A DNA stretch of 64,000 nt from Bacteroidetes bacterium 43-16 (lineage in GTDB: Bacteria; Bacteroidota; Bacteroidia; Chitinophagales; Chitinophagaceae): the NCBI GenBank assembly GCA_001897525.1, contig MKTB01000003.1:186001-250000 (forward strand), read 5' to 3'. The notes beneath the pieces were generated by a model. The model saw only the letters and a list, made by a program, of their open reading frames with translations, made no database searches and was not told the DNA's origin. The number at the start of each line of letters is the position of its first letter. Position 1 is the stretch's first letter. Shown here piece after piece: positions 16,984 to 26,500 of the stretch. The position numbers and the translations under genes are program-made.

Positions 16984-18270
16984 ATGAAAAACGCGCAGCT
17001 CAGGATAATCTTTATCCTGGCCAGTCTCTGTACTATAGGCATTATTATCTCCCAGATATATGGGGTAAGACGTGCCTATACCCATGAGAATGAACGCTTT
17101 GATCTAAATGTAACTGTAGCCCTGAGGGATGTCGCCTTCAAGGTATGGGAACTGAAACAGACCAAATCCACGATTTACAATGTAGTGAGCCGCCAAAGCA
17201 GCGATTACTACCTGGTAAAGATCAATGAATATGTAGATGAGAGCACGCTGGAGCACTTCCTCAAAGAATCTTTCACCAATAACGGGGTATATGCCGACTT
17301 CGTATTTGGCTTACATGATTGCCTGAATCATAAATTCAAGTACGAGAAGTTCATCAATATGAACAACAAGCGAAGAGTTGTTTCGGGCTTTAAGAACTTC
17401 GTGGACCCTAAAATTGATAATTATTACTTTGCCGTTTACTTTCCTTACCGGAGTAATTATCTTTCCAGCCAGCTAACGATCTGGGTAGTATCTTCTGTCA
17501 TCATCCTCTGTACCCTTGCCTTCCTGAGTTATGTGATCTACGTGGTCTTAAACCAGAAACGCCTGACCGAAATGCAAAAGGATTTTGTGAAGAACATGAC
17601 CCATGAATTCAAGACCCCGTTGACCAGTATACAGCTGGCCTCCACGGTTTTGAAGAAACCCAATATCATCCAGAACCCGGTACGGCTGCTCAACTACGCT
17701 TCCATCATTGATGCCGAAGCCCGTAAACTCGAACTGCAGGTAGAAAGGGTATTGCAGATGTCCATGGGGCAAAAAAGAGAATTGCAGCTGAGCATGGAGC
17801 TGATCGACATCCGTGGCGTGATAGAAAAAGCCTGTGAAGCTTATACCCCCCAGCTGGAAAGCCGTGGCGGCAAGATAAAGCTCAACATGAGCAGCAGCCC
17901 GGTCATGATCTACGGAGATGCCGACCACCTGAGAACGGCTTTCAGTAATTTAGTAGACAATGCCATTAAATACACACCGGAAGAGGTAGTTCCGGAGATC
18001 AGCATCACAATCAAAGACATTTATAAGAAATACATTCATATCATTTTCAGGGACAATGGCATAGGCATTGAGAAAGAAAACCAAAAGCTCATTTTTGAAC
18101 GCTTTTACCGGGTATCTACCGGCAATGTGCACAACATTAAAGGATTTGGTATCGGCCTTAATTATGTGAAATCCATCGTGAGCCTGCATGAGGGTAAAAT
18201 AATCTGTGATAGTATGCCCGGCCAGGGTACCGCTTTCACAGTCGTTCTTCCTAAATCCAAACAAAACTAA
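16984..18270 (+). CDS. Sensor histidine kinase without an adjacent response regulator
   Basis: 428 residues. Two membrane helices (about 7-27 and 163-189) enclose a periplasmic sensor region of about 135 residues. No clear HAMP domain is seen; the second helix runs almost directly into the dimerisation domain. The phosphorylated His is His207 in FVKNMTHEFKTPLTSIQ. ATP-binding boxes follow: N box LVDNAIKYTPEE, G1 FRDNGIGIEKEN, F box ERFYR, G2 GFGIGLNYVKS. All catalytic motifs look intact. The expected response-regulator gene is missing here; instead the kinase is overlapped by one base with a glycosyltransferase. The signal sensed is unknown. Confidence 0.92.
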   Translation: MKNAQLRIIFILASLCTIGIIISQIYGVRRAYTHENERFDLNVTVALRDVAFKVWELKQTKSTIYNVVSRQSSDYYLVKINEYVDESTLEHFLKESFTNNGVYADFVFGLHDCLNHKFKYEKFINMNNKRRVVSGFKNFVDPKIDNYYFAVYFPYRSNYLSSQLTIWVVSSVIILCTLAFLSYVIYVVLNQKRLTEMQKDFVKNMTHEFKTPLTSIQLASTVLKKPNIIQNPVRLLNYASIIDAEARKLELQVERVLQMSMGQKRELQLSMELIDIRGVIEKACEAYTPQLESRGGKIKLNMSSSPVMIYGDADHLRTAFSNLVDNAIKYTPEEVVPEISITIKDIYKKYIHIIFRDNGIGIEKENQKLIFERFYRVSTGNVHNIKGFGIGLNYVKSIVSLHEGKIICDSMPGQGTAFTVVLPKSKQN

Positions 18271-19472
18271 TGCACATACTGGTTCTATGCAGCCGCGTAC
18301 CCTACCCCTTACATGACGGGGGCAACCTGGCCGTAAGTAATTTAATGGAAGGCCTGCTGGATGCAGGCATGAGCCTGAGTATGCTCAGCATGAATACAAG
18401 TCGTCACCAGGTAGACCTCAGCGAACTGCCTCCCCTGTTTCAAAAGCTGGAAGCATTCAAAACAGTAGAGGTGGACAACCGCATTAAGCCCCTACCGGCG
18501 CTCTACTCCCTGCTTAAGGGAACTTCCTATAACCTACAGAGATTTATCACCACATCTTTTCAGCAGGCGCTGGTGGAGATGCTGCAGGCCAACAAGTATG
18601 ACCTGATACTGATGGAAGGACTGTACGTAACCCCTTACCTGTCCGCGATCCGTCAACACAGTAAAGCACCGGTTTGCTACCGGCAGCACAATGTAGAATT
18701 CCAGATATGGGAGCGACTGGCGCAAAACAGCCGCAATTTCCTGAAACGCTTTTACCTCGATCGCCTGGCAAAAGCGCTTAAAACCTATGAATTAAAACAG
18801 TTAAATGACTATGACAGCATTGCGGCCATCTCCCCGGTAGATGCTGAAATTTACCGCTCATTGGGATGCAAGCTCCCGATCGTGGATATACCTTATAGCC
18901 TCAAAACAAAAACGGTTGCCGTTCCGCTTCCGCCAGGCGTTCAAACCCCCAAATTTTACCATATCGGTGCTATGGACTGGCAACCCAATGAAGCCGCCAT
19001 CACCTGGTTCCTGGAAAAAGTATGGCCCCTGGTGATCCGCGAAGCACCGGAAGCCACCCTTTACCTGGCAGGAAGAAATATGTCTGACTACTTCTTCAAT
19101 AACCAATGGCCTAATGTCCATATCGCAGGGGAAGTACCGGATGCCGATGCCTTTGAAGCAGATAAACAGGTATTGGTCGTACCACTCCATTCAGGGGGAG
19201 GGATCCGTATCAAGATCCTTGAAGCCATGTCGAAGCAGAAAGCGGTCATTGCGACCCATATAGCCATGCAGGGCATCCATGCCGCCGGGCATAATGAAGA
19301 AGTATTGGTGGCAGATACACCCGAAGATTTTGCAGCCGCCTGTCTGGACCTCATCCGGCATCCGGCCAAAGTAAGCGAGCTGGGCCTTAAAGCCGAAAAA
19401 CTAATACAATCACATTATAATCAACAGGTTGTAATTAATAAATTGTTACAACATTTCAATTCCCTATTGTAA
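18270..19472 (+). CDS. Family 4-type glycosyltransferase
   Basis: 400 residues with the GT-B fold of group 1 glycosyltransferases. The N-terminal acceptor-side domain begins MHILVLCSRVPYPLHDGGN, with the glycine loop typical of the fold. The C-terminal nucleotide-sugar domain carries FYHIGAMDWQPNEAAITWFL, VPLHSGGGIRIKILEAMSKQKAVI and a late HYNQQVVINKLL. The donor and acceptor are unknown; a role in surface polysaccharide or glycolipid is the usual inference. Its ATG shares one base with the kinase stop (TAATG), which indicates translational coupling. About 100 bases separate it from the next gene. Confidence 0.88.
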   Translation: MHILVLCSRVPYPLHDGGNLAVSNLMEGLLDAGMSLSMLSMNTSRHQVDLSELPPLFQKLEAFKTVEVDNRIKPLPALYSLLKGTSYNLQRFITTSFQQALVEMLQANKYDLILMEGLYVTPYLSAIRQHSKAPVCYRQHNVEFQIWERLAQNSRNFLKRFYLDRLAKALKTYELKQLNDYDSIAAISPVDAEIYRSLGCKLPIVDIPYSLKTKTVAVPLPPGVQTPKFYHIGAMDWQPNEAAITWFLEKVWPLVIREAPEATLYLAGRNMSDYFFNNQWPNVHIAGEVPDADAFEADKQVLVVPLHSGGGIRIKILEAMSKQKAVIATHIAMQGIHAAGHNEEVLVADTPEDFAAACLDLIRHPAKVSELGLKAEKLIQSHYNQQVVINKLLQHFNSLL

Positions 19473-19529
19473 ATGAAGGCTTTCTGAGTTCATTTATAAA
19501 CAATTGGCCAAAGTTTCGGTTTAAGATGT

Positions 19530-19537
19530 TATTTTTG
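19530..19537 (+). promoter_or_regulatory. Candidate -7 box (TATTTTTG) before the UPF0173 gene
   Basis: TATTTTTG fits TAnnTTTG exactly and lies 35 bases before the ATG at 19573. A possible TTG at 19504-19506 gives a 23-base spacer, longer than ideal. Confidence 0.4.
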
Positions 19538-19572
19538 TAGATTGCTAAAGCAAATCAAAAATTGACTTCAAA

Positions 19573-20250
19573 ATGGAACTTACTTTTTACGGACATGCCT
19601 GCTTTTTGGTTAAAATTGGTGCTACAAAGATCTTATTCGATCCTTTCATCAGCCCCAATCCACTGGCAAAAGATATCGATATCAACAGTATAGAAGCTGA
19701 TTATATTTTTGTATCCCATGGCCATGAAGATCATGTTGCCGACCTGCTCAGCCTGGCTAAGCAAACTCAGGCTACGGTTGTTTCCAATTTTGAGCTCATC
19801 ACCTGGTTGGGTAAACAAGGCTACGAGAAGGTGCATCCTATGAATTTCGGAACAAGGACTTTCGATTTCGGTACGGTACACTTCGTGCCCGCTGCACACA
19901 GCAGTGCACTGCCCGATGGCTCTTATGGCGGCAATCCCGGAGGTTTTATTTTCAAGACCGAAGCAGGTAATTTCTATTACACCGGCGATACCAGCCTTAC
20001 CGCAGAGTTTACCATGATCCCGTATTACGGTACATTAGATGCAGCCATCATGCCGGTAGGCGGTAATTTCACGATGAACGTGGAAGAAGCGCTCATCGCC
20101 AGCAATATCATTAAATGTGACAATATCGTAGGCGTTCACTATGACACCTTCGGGTATATCGTGATCGACAAAACGGCTTCTATCCAGCAATTCAAAGATG
20201 CGGGTAAGACCCTTCGTCTTCCGGAGATCGGGGCTACGATTACATTATAA
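19573..20250 (+). CDS. UPF0173 metal-dependent hydrolase (metallo-beta-lactamase fold)
   Basis: 225 residues with the MBL-fold motif SHGHEDHVADLL (HxHxDH). Further metal ligands are HSSALPDGSYGGNPGGF, YTGDTSL and GVHYDTF. The start MELTFYGHACFLVKIG is typical of this family, found widely in bacteria with unproven substrates. It sits just before parAB on the same strand, with two dyads in the 74-base gap, so coupling to parAB transcription is possible but not shown. Confidence 0.92.
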   Translation: MELTFYGHACFLVKIGATKILFDPFISPNPLAKDIDINSIEADYIFVSHGHEDHVADLLSLAKQTQATVVSNFELITWLGKQGYEKVHPMNFGTRTFDFGTVHFVPAAHSSALPDGSYGGNPGGFIFKTEAGNFYYTGDTSLTAEFTMIPYYGTLDAAIMPVGGNFTMNVEEALIASNIIKCDNIVGVHYDTFGYIVIDKTASIQQFKDAGKTLRLPEIGATITL

Positions 20251-20294
20251 ATTTCCCCGGAAGGGAAATCATTATAGGCTTTCCACGGAAAGCC
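20251..20294. promoter_or_regulatory. Two related dyads upstream of parA (parS-like or operator)
   Basis: Dyad 1: ATTTCCC/GGGAAAT (20251-20257 and 20263-20269). Dyad 2: GGCTTTCC/GGAAAGCC (20277-20284 and 20287-20294). Both contain TTTCC(C/A)CGGAA, at 20252-20262 and 20280-20290, exactly 28 bases apart. Dyad 2 resembles a parS core TTCCACGTGGAA shortened by two central bases. No T-run follows either dyad, so a terminator is less likely. Confidence 0.5.
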
Positions 20295-20324
20295 GGCAAC
20301 ACAAAGAAAAAAGGAATACATTAT

Positions 20325-21119
20325 ATGACAAAAGTATTAGCTATTGCCAATCAAAAGGGAGGAGTGGGTAAAACTACTACTGCGATCAATCTTGCCGCCA
20401 GCCTTGCTGTGCTGGAGTACAAGACATTACTTATTGATGCAGATCCTCAGGCCAATAGTACCTCAGGAAACGGCTTTGACCTTAAGAATATCCAGTTAAG
20501 TCTCTACGACTGCCTGGTGAACGATACCCCGATCAAGAGCGCCGTCCTGGCCTCTGAAACACCTAATCTTGATCTTTTACCTTCACATCTTGACCTGGTA
20601 GGGGCAGAAATAGAACTGATCAACCATCCCAACAGGGAACATATCCTCAAGCAGGCGATTGCCGCCCTGAATAATGAATATGATTTCATCATCATAGATT
20701 GCTCTCCTTCCCTGGGCCTGATCACCGTCAACGCGCTCTCTGCAGCCAATGCCGTGATCATCCCGGTACAATGTGAATTCTTTGCCCTGGAAGGCCTGGG
20801 CAAGCTCCTGAACACGATCAAAATAGTACAGGCGCGCCTGAATACCGAATTGCAAATCGAAGGTATATTAATGACCATGTATGATGGTCGCCTGCGCTTA
20901 AGCAACCAGGTGGTGGAAGAAATCAAAAACCACTTTGAAGACCTCGTTTTCAAAACGATCATTCATAGAAATACCAAATTAGGAGAAGCCCCTAGTTTCG
21001 GCAAACCGGCATTGATGTATGATACAGAAAGCACAGGGGCCGTGAATTATTTGAATTTAGCCAAGGAGATTTTGCAAAAAAACAACCTGACTAAAATTAA
21101 AACTTCTGAATTAATATAA
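20325..21119 (+). CDS. parA: Chromosome-partitioning ATPase ParA (Soj)
   Basis: 264 residues. Deviant Walker A KGGVGKTT at 11-18, Walker A' LLIDADPQANST, and Walker B FIIIDCSPSLG. The ATP-driven DNA-binding dimer works with ParB to move and separate chromosome origins. The length and lack of an N-terminal HTH mark it as the chromosomal Soj type. parB starts 9 bases after the stop, so this is a standard parAB operon. Confidence 0.95.
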   Translation: MTKVLAIANQKGGVGKTTTAINLAASLAVLEYKTLLIDADPQANSTSGNGFDLKNIQLSLYDCLVNDTPIKSAVLASETPNLDLLPSHLDLVGAEIELINHPNREHILKQAIAALNNEYDFIIIDCSPSLGLITVNALSAANAVIIPVQCEFFALEGLGKLLNTIKIVQARLNTELQIEGILMTMYDGRLRLSNQVVEEIKNHFEDLVFKTIIHRNTKLGEAPSFGKPALMYDTESTGAVNYLNLAKEILQKNNLTKIKTSELI

Positions 21120-21128
21120 CCCGAGTTT

Positions 21129-22049
21129 ATGGCACAGAGTAACAAAAAACAAGCTTTAGGAAAAGGCATCAGAGCTTTGTTGAATAATATTGACGAAGAA
21201 CTGAAATCGAATGAGCCTGCCATAAAAAATGCTGAAGCAAACAATCATAAACAACCGGCAGTAGCCATAGGGCGTATACCGGTCGACAAAATAAAAGTAA
21301 ACCCGAAGCAACCCCGTTACGACTTTGATGAGCAGGCGCTGAACGAACTGGCAGAGAGTATCAAACTACATGATATCATACAGCCGGTAACGGTGGTCAA
21401 AACAGGTGAAGGTGAATACCAGCTTATCTCGGGAGAACGACGCTGGAGGGCCTCTAAAATTGCCGGTTTAACAGACATACCGGCTTATATCCGCGAAGCC
21501 AATGACCAGGAGCTCCTGGAAATGGCCTTGCTGGAAAACCTGCAACGGGAAAACCTGAATGCCATAGAAATTGCACTTAGCTACAAACGTTTAATGGACG
21601 AATGCAGTCTTACTCAAGAGCAGGTAGCCGAGCGGATGAAGAAAGAACGCAGCACAGTGACCAATTACCTGCGTTTGTTGAAACTGCCCCCGGATATTCA
21701 AAAAGCAGTAAGGGACGGCTCTATGAGCATGGGCCATGCCCGCTCCATCATAGGATTAGAAAATGTGGATGAGCAATTGTATGTGTTCCGGGAATGTATG
21801 ACCAAAGGCATGAGCGTAAGACAGGTGGAAGCATTGGTGAAAGCCATGCAACAGGAACGTAAGCCCCAGGCCGCAGAAAAAACAGAAATTAAACTGCCCC
21901 CTGCTTATAAAAGAATCGAGGACAATATGGCCAGCCACTTTTCCTCGAAAGTGATTTTAGCCCGGAAGAAAAACGGGAAAGGCAGCATCACCATAGATTT
22001 TTATAGTGATGAAGAGCTGGAGAAGATTATGGAACTGATGGGCATATAA
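21129..22049 (+). CDS. parB: Chromosome-partitioning protein ParB (Spo0J)
   Basis: 306 residues. The CTPase/ParB-N domain has GERRWRA at 102-108 and ENLQREN at 136-142, the residues that bind CTP. The helix-turn-helix at about 161-182 (LTQEQVAERMKKERSTVTNYL) binds parS. The C-terminal dimerisation region is short. The N-terminal extension begins with the ParA-contacting basic stretch (KKQALGKGIRALL). I saw no perfect parS in the window, although the dyads at 20251-20294 are candidates. Confidence 0.95.
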   Translation: MAQSNKKQALGKGIRALLNNIDEELKSNEPAIKNAEANNHKQPAVAIGRIPVDKIKVNPKQPRYDFDEQALNELAESIKLHDIIQPVTVVKTGEGEYQLISGERRWRASKIAGLTDIPAYIREANDQELLEMALLENLQRENLNAIEIALSYKRLMDECSLTQEQVAERMKKERSTVTNYLRLLKLPPDIQKAVRDGSMSMGHARSIIGLENVDEQLYVFRECMTKGMSVRQVEALVKAMQQERKPQAAEKTEIKLPPAYKRIEDNMASHFSSKVILARKKNGKGSITIDFYSDEELEKIMELMGI

Positions 22050-22145
22050 GTACTGAAAAATAAGTAATGTATTAGATATTTTTGGTAATTTTCTAGTAAC
22101 TTGCTTGCTTATAAATATAATTTTTACAATCTTGTGCAAAATACC

Positions 22146-23195
22146 ATGAACATGCTTAATCGCAAATTGCATTCAAAAATATTAATAGGATTATTAGCTA
22201 TTGCCGGTTTCAGTTCCTGTAAAAAAACCAATAATATAGGTCAGGACAATGACTCTGTCATTACAACCCCTCATACTGTGCTTGCGGGTACAGAATTGGG
22301 ATGGATCGTAAAAACCAATGACGGCAGAACTTTTAATAACGTTTTTGGACAAGATGGTAGCCCTATTAAAATGGTTACAGCAGCAGGTCCTAATGTTTTG
22401 ATCTTAAAATCAAGCCTGTTTTTAAGCGATAATAACGGAAAAAATTTCAACCCGGTTAACTACAGCAACTATACAGCCAAGCCCTGGCGCTACTGGGTAA
22501 TGGACTGCCCGAGCCATAACCGTGTGTATATGGCGGCCAACGTGGACTGGGGTGTGGTTTACTCTGCCGACAGCGGCAAGACCTGGCAACCAGATACCAA
22601 ATGGCAGGAGAATACAGCGCCTAACCTGCGCATCTCCAGCTTTGGCCAGTTAAAGAACGGTGCAGTTTTTGCCTTCAATGAAGAATATAATGTATTATTC
22701 AGAAGAGATGGTGTAGACGGCAACTGGAATGCAGTTACGATCCAGGGGAATTATCCTGCAGCTTCTGCTTACTTCTTAACGACCAACAGTACCGACCTGT
22801 TCATCGTAGATCATAACGGATTTGGCGGAGCATGGTACAGCCTGAATGAGGGTACTAACTGGGAAAAATTTGGTAACGGAGCATTACCGGTGCAAGGCCT
22901 CGAGAAATTTGTAGGTTCAGCTTCCGGTGGCAGCGGCACCCTGGCGATCGCTACAGAAAATGATGTTTACTTTGCTACTACAGGTAGTGCTTTCATCAAA
23001 GCAAATACCGGCTTGCAGATCGGTACCAAGATCAGCGGCATCACGGCAAAATACAATGTATATAAGAATGGCAACATTATCAACTTCTTGTATATCGCCA
23101 CTACTAAAGGTGTTTATCGCAGCGATGACAATGGACGGACCTGGGATAAAGTGAGCTTTAATGAGTTTGACAAAAACTATTCTGCTATTTATTAA
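22146..23195 (+). CDS. Lipoprotein with BNR-like (sialidase-type) propeller repeats
   Basis: 349 residues from ATG 22146, chosen because MNMLNRKLHSKILIGLLAIAGFSSC is a good lipoprotein signal with the lipidated Cys at about residue 25. The mature part repeats an Asp-box-like motif (S-x-D-x-G-x-T-W): SDNNGKNFN, SADSGKTWQ, SLNEGTNWE and SDDNGRTWD. These mark a beta-propeller of the photosystem-assembly/BNR type. It is likely a surface or periplasmic carbohydrate- or protein-binding lipoprotein; the catalytic residues of sialidases are not evident. It follows parB with about 96 bases between them and ends at a strong terminator. Confidence 0.78.
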   Translation: MNMLNRKLHSKILIGLLAIAGFSSCKKTNNIGQDNDSVITTPHTVLAGTELGWIVKTNDGRTFNNVFGQDGSPIKMVTAAGPNVLILKSSLFLSDNNGKNFNPVNYSNYTAKPWRYWVMDCPSHNRVYMAANVDWGVVYSADSGKTWQPDTKWQENTAPNLRISSFGQLKNGAVFAFNEEYNVLFRRDGVDGNWNAVTIQGNYPAASAYFLTTNSTDLFIVDHNGFGGAWYSLNEGTNWEKFGNGALPVQGLEKFVGSASGGSGTLAIATENDVYFATTGSAFIKANTGLQIGTKISGITAKYNVYKNGNIINFLYIATTKGVYRSDDNGRTWDKVSFNEFDKNYSAIY

Positions 23196-23212
23196 TAAAA
23201 TATTTTTTTACT

Positions 23213-23244
23213 AAAAAGGGCCTCTTCTCAGAGGCCCTTTTTTT
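23213..23244 (+). terminator. Rho-independent terminator after the BNR lipoprotein
   Basis: AAAAAGGGCCTC (23213-23224) pairs with GAGGCCCTTTTT (23231-23242), with a short loop and a T-rich tail. Confidence 0.88.
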
Positions 23245-23514
23245 ATGCCAAAACCAATCCCAGTAAGGGAATTGAAAAGATATTTTTTACTAAAAGAAAT
23301 ACACAAGCAGTTGCTTATCAAAAAAAATGTTATTTTTTTTGATAAAAAAAGGTAAATTTATCTAAAATATATAATAAAGAATCCTAAAAAAAAGAATGTA
23401 TAGGATTTGAAACTATTGATTTTTCCGGCGTGCCTATAGCACCTTTATGTAGGCTCCCGGTTGTTTCAAGATTTCATTATATATCAACTTTTAACCCTTT
23501 TTAGTTTTTTTACG
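23245..23514 (+). other. A/T-rich intergenic region with two inverted repeats
   Basis: No gene seen. A perfect 13-bp inverted repeat lies at 23315-23345 (TTATCAAAAAAAA, loop TGTTA, TTTTTTTTGATAA), and a 7-bp repeat AATCCTA/TAGGATT at 23380-23386 and 23401-23407. This is the likely promoter and leader of the 1675-residue cargo gene, but no clean TAnnTTTG box was found. The first hairpin could terminate either strand. Confidence 0.5.
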
Positions 23515-26500
23515 ATGAAAAAATTTACAAAACTTAAGCTAAAAAGTACGGTTGCCGCATTGAGTCTTTTAGGCCTCAGCCTTAGCTCTGTCAGTAGTAT
23601 GGCGCAAACCAATATTGCCAACTACCGATTTGCAAGCGGAACCAGTACTTACACCCCGATCACGGGGGGAACAGTATTTGCCACTACCTATGACAATGAT
23701 GTGAGTGCGGCCATTACCATGGGCGGTACTTTTCCTTTCGGAGGCAGCAACATGACCACCTGCTACATCAGCAGCAATGGCTTCATAACCTTTGGAGCAG
23801 CACCGGGAACGGCCACCTACACACCCATGAGCACCCTAGGTAGTACCACAGGTGCTATCTCTGCTTTTGGACAGGATGGGGGCAACTCTACGGTATCGGG
23901 TGCTGCCGCTGAAATTAAATACCTGAATACAGGCACAGAATTTGTCGTACAGTTCCAGGACCATGCCAACTATTGGGCAAGTGCCGAGGAGCGTATGAAT
24001 TTCCAGATCAGGCTGGAATACAGCACCGGCATTGTTAAGATCGTTTACGGTAACTGTACCCTTGCCAGTACGACCACATCGGGGCTAACTGCACAGGTGG
24101 GTATCCGCGGCAATACGGTGACTTACGCCAGCAATGTGAACAACCTGATGATAGGTAATATACCTGCCGGGACGACCTGTAACTGGTCTAATGCGGTAAC
24201 CGCAAATGCGAATAACAGCAACCTGCTGTATGCTAATAGTACCAACCCAAGCATTAATATACCTAACGGGCTTACTTATACCTGGACACCGGGCACACAA
24301 GCGCCGGTGAGAACCTTTGCGGCCACCAGTGGTATCACAGCAACGGGAGCCACTGTAAACTGGACCGCTCCCACAGGAGCCACACAGTACAATGTGCGCT
24401 ACAAGACCGTAGCTGCCTGTAACTGGACCATGGCTACCGGTAATCCTTACTCCAGCAATACCGCTGCATTAACCGGCTTAACGCCTTTCACCACTTATAT
24501 GGTACAGGTACAACCTTTGAACGGAAGTGCCCAGGGCATCTGGTCACATATCCCGAATGCAGCAGGGAGCGGCAGTGGTTATGCCACAACAGGGTCTTTC
24601 ACTACCCTGGCCTCTTGCTTACCGCCGGCCACTCCAACCAATAATACGGTAACCAATAACGGGGCTACTGTAAGATGGGGGGCTGCAACACCTGCTCCTG
24701 CCACTGGTTATCAGTACTACGTCAGTACAAGCAATACGGCACCAACAGGGTCTACTACGCCTACGGGATCAGTTACCGATACCTTTAAAGTACTTACCGG
24801 CCTTCCCTCTGCCACCACGCACTATGTATGGGTGAGAGCGGCCTGTATAGGCACTGATGTAAGTGTCTGGACTTCATCCACCAGCTTCACAACGCTTTGC
24901 GTAACGCCAACCCCGGGTGCTACACTATCTTCAGGTGGTGCTGCAGCCTGTGTCAATCAACCTATTACACTTTCCTTAGCTAATTCAACTACAGGTACGG
25001 GTATTGCTTATCTATGGCAATCTTCTACTGATGGTGTCAGCTATGCGAATATAACAGGGGCCACCGGCACAACCTATGCAACTACCTTCACTGCTCCTGT
25101 TTATTACAGGGCGAGGGTTATCTGTAGTGCAGGGCCGGATACCGTTTATTCCACGCCGATACAATTAACTTATGCAAATACTATTGCCACTACCACTCCG
25201 GGACAAAGATGTGGTGTAGGTACGGTTAACTTAAGTGCCACAGGCAGCGGATCGGCTACGGTCCGCTGGTTTGCAGCAGCAACAGGAGGTCTGCCCCTGG
25301 CTGTGGGCAATAACCTGACAACACCATCCATTACGGCCACTACCGATTTCTATGTTGCGCCCTATTCTCTGGCCCCGGGCACCATTACAGTAGGTAGTGG
25401 GAATACAACAGGTACCGGTGCTCCTTATAATATGACCAATGGTACCTATGGAGGGATGAAAACGCAATACATTATCAGCGCTGCAGACCTGGCCGCTTCC
25501 GGCTTATCGGCAGGAAATATCAATGCTATCGGTTTAGACTTCTCTGCTGCAGGCGCTACCTACCAGGGCTTTTCGGTAGAGATGGGTACCACTGCGCTGA
25601 CGGAATTCCCATCACCGGTAAGTATTATCGGCGGCCTGACACCAGTCCGGGCAGCAGCCAACTTCACACCGGTATCCGGCATTAATACCCTTACGCTTAG
25701 CCCGGCCTTTTCATGGGATGGCGTATCCAATATCATTATTTCCACGAGCTGGAGTAATAACAACTCTTCCAATACTGATGGTACCATCAGGTATAATACC
25801 ACGGCTACCTACACATCTCAGTCTTACAGAAAAGACAATGAGACCTTTGCCAACCTGGCCACTTTTACGGGTGCTACAGCTGCCGGCACCTCAACATTTG
25901 ACCGCAGCCAGAGCAGGCCAAAATTCCTGTTTAATGGTATCACCCTTTGTGAAGGACTCCGTGTTCCGGTTACAGCAACGGTGAATACCGCTCCTTCTTT
26001 TGCCGTAACAGACGACAAAACGGTGTGTAACAATGGTATTACTACTTTAAGCGTAAGCAGCACACAAGCCAGTTTCAATAATGTTACCTGGTCTCCGGCA
26101 GCCAATTTATATACCAATGCTACAGCTACTACGCCCTATGTTGCCAATACCCATGCCTATACAGTTTATCATAAATCAGGCACTGCAGGCACACAGGAAT
26201 TTATAGCGACTGCCAATAATACGACCACTTTATGTGGTGCTGTAGATACGGTAAAACTCCAGGTCTTACCGGCAACAACAACGGCGCTTGCCAACCCTGG
26301 TGTACTTTGTGTTTCAGGCACCAGCAACTTAACGCTGAACCCTGCAATTGCACAAACAGGTGTACAATACCAATGGCAGAGCTCTACTAATAATATCACC
26401 TTTACCAGTCTTGCAGGAGCAACCAATGCCACTTATACTACACCTATTATCACGAACACTACCTATTTCAGGGCGGTGATCAGTAACAGTGACGGACAGC

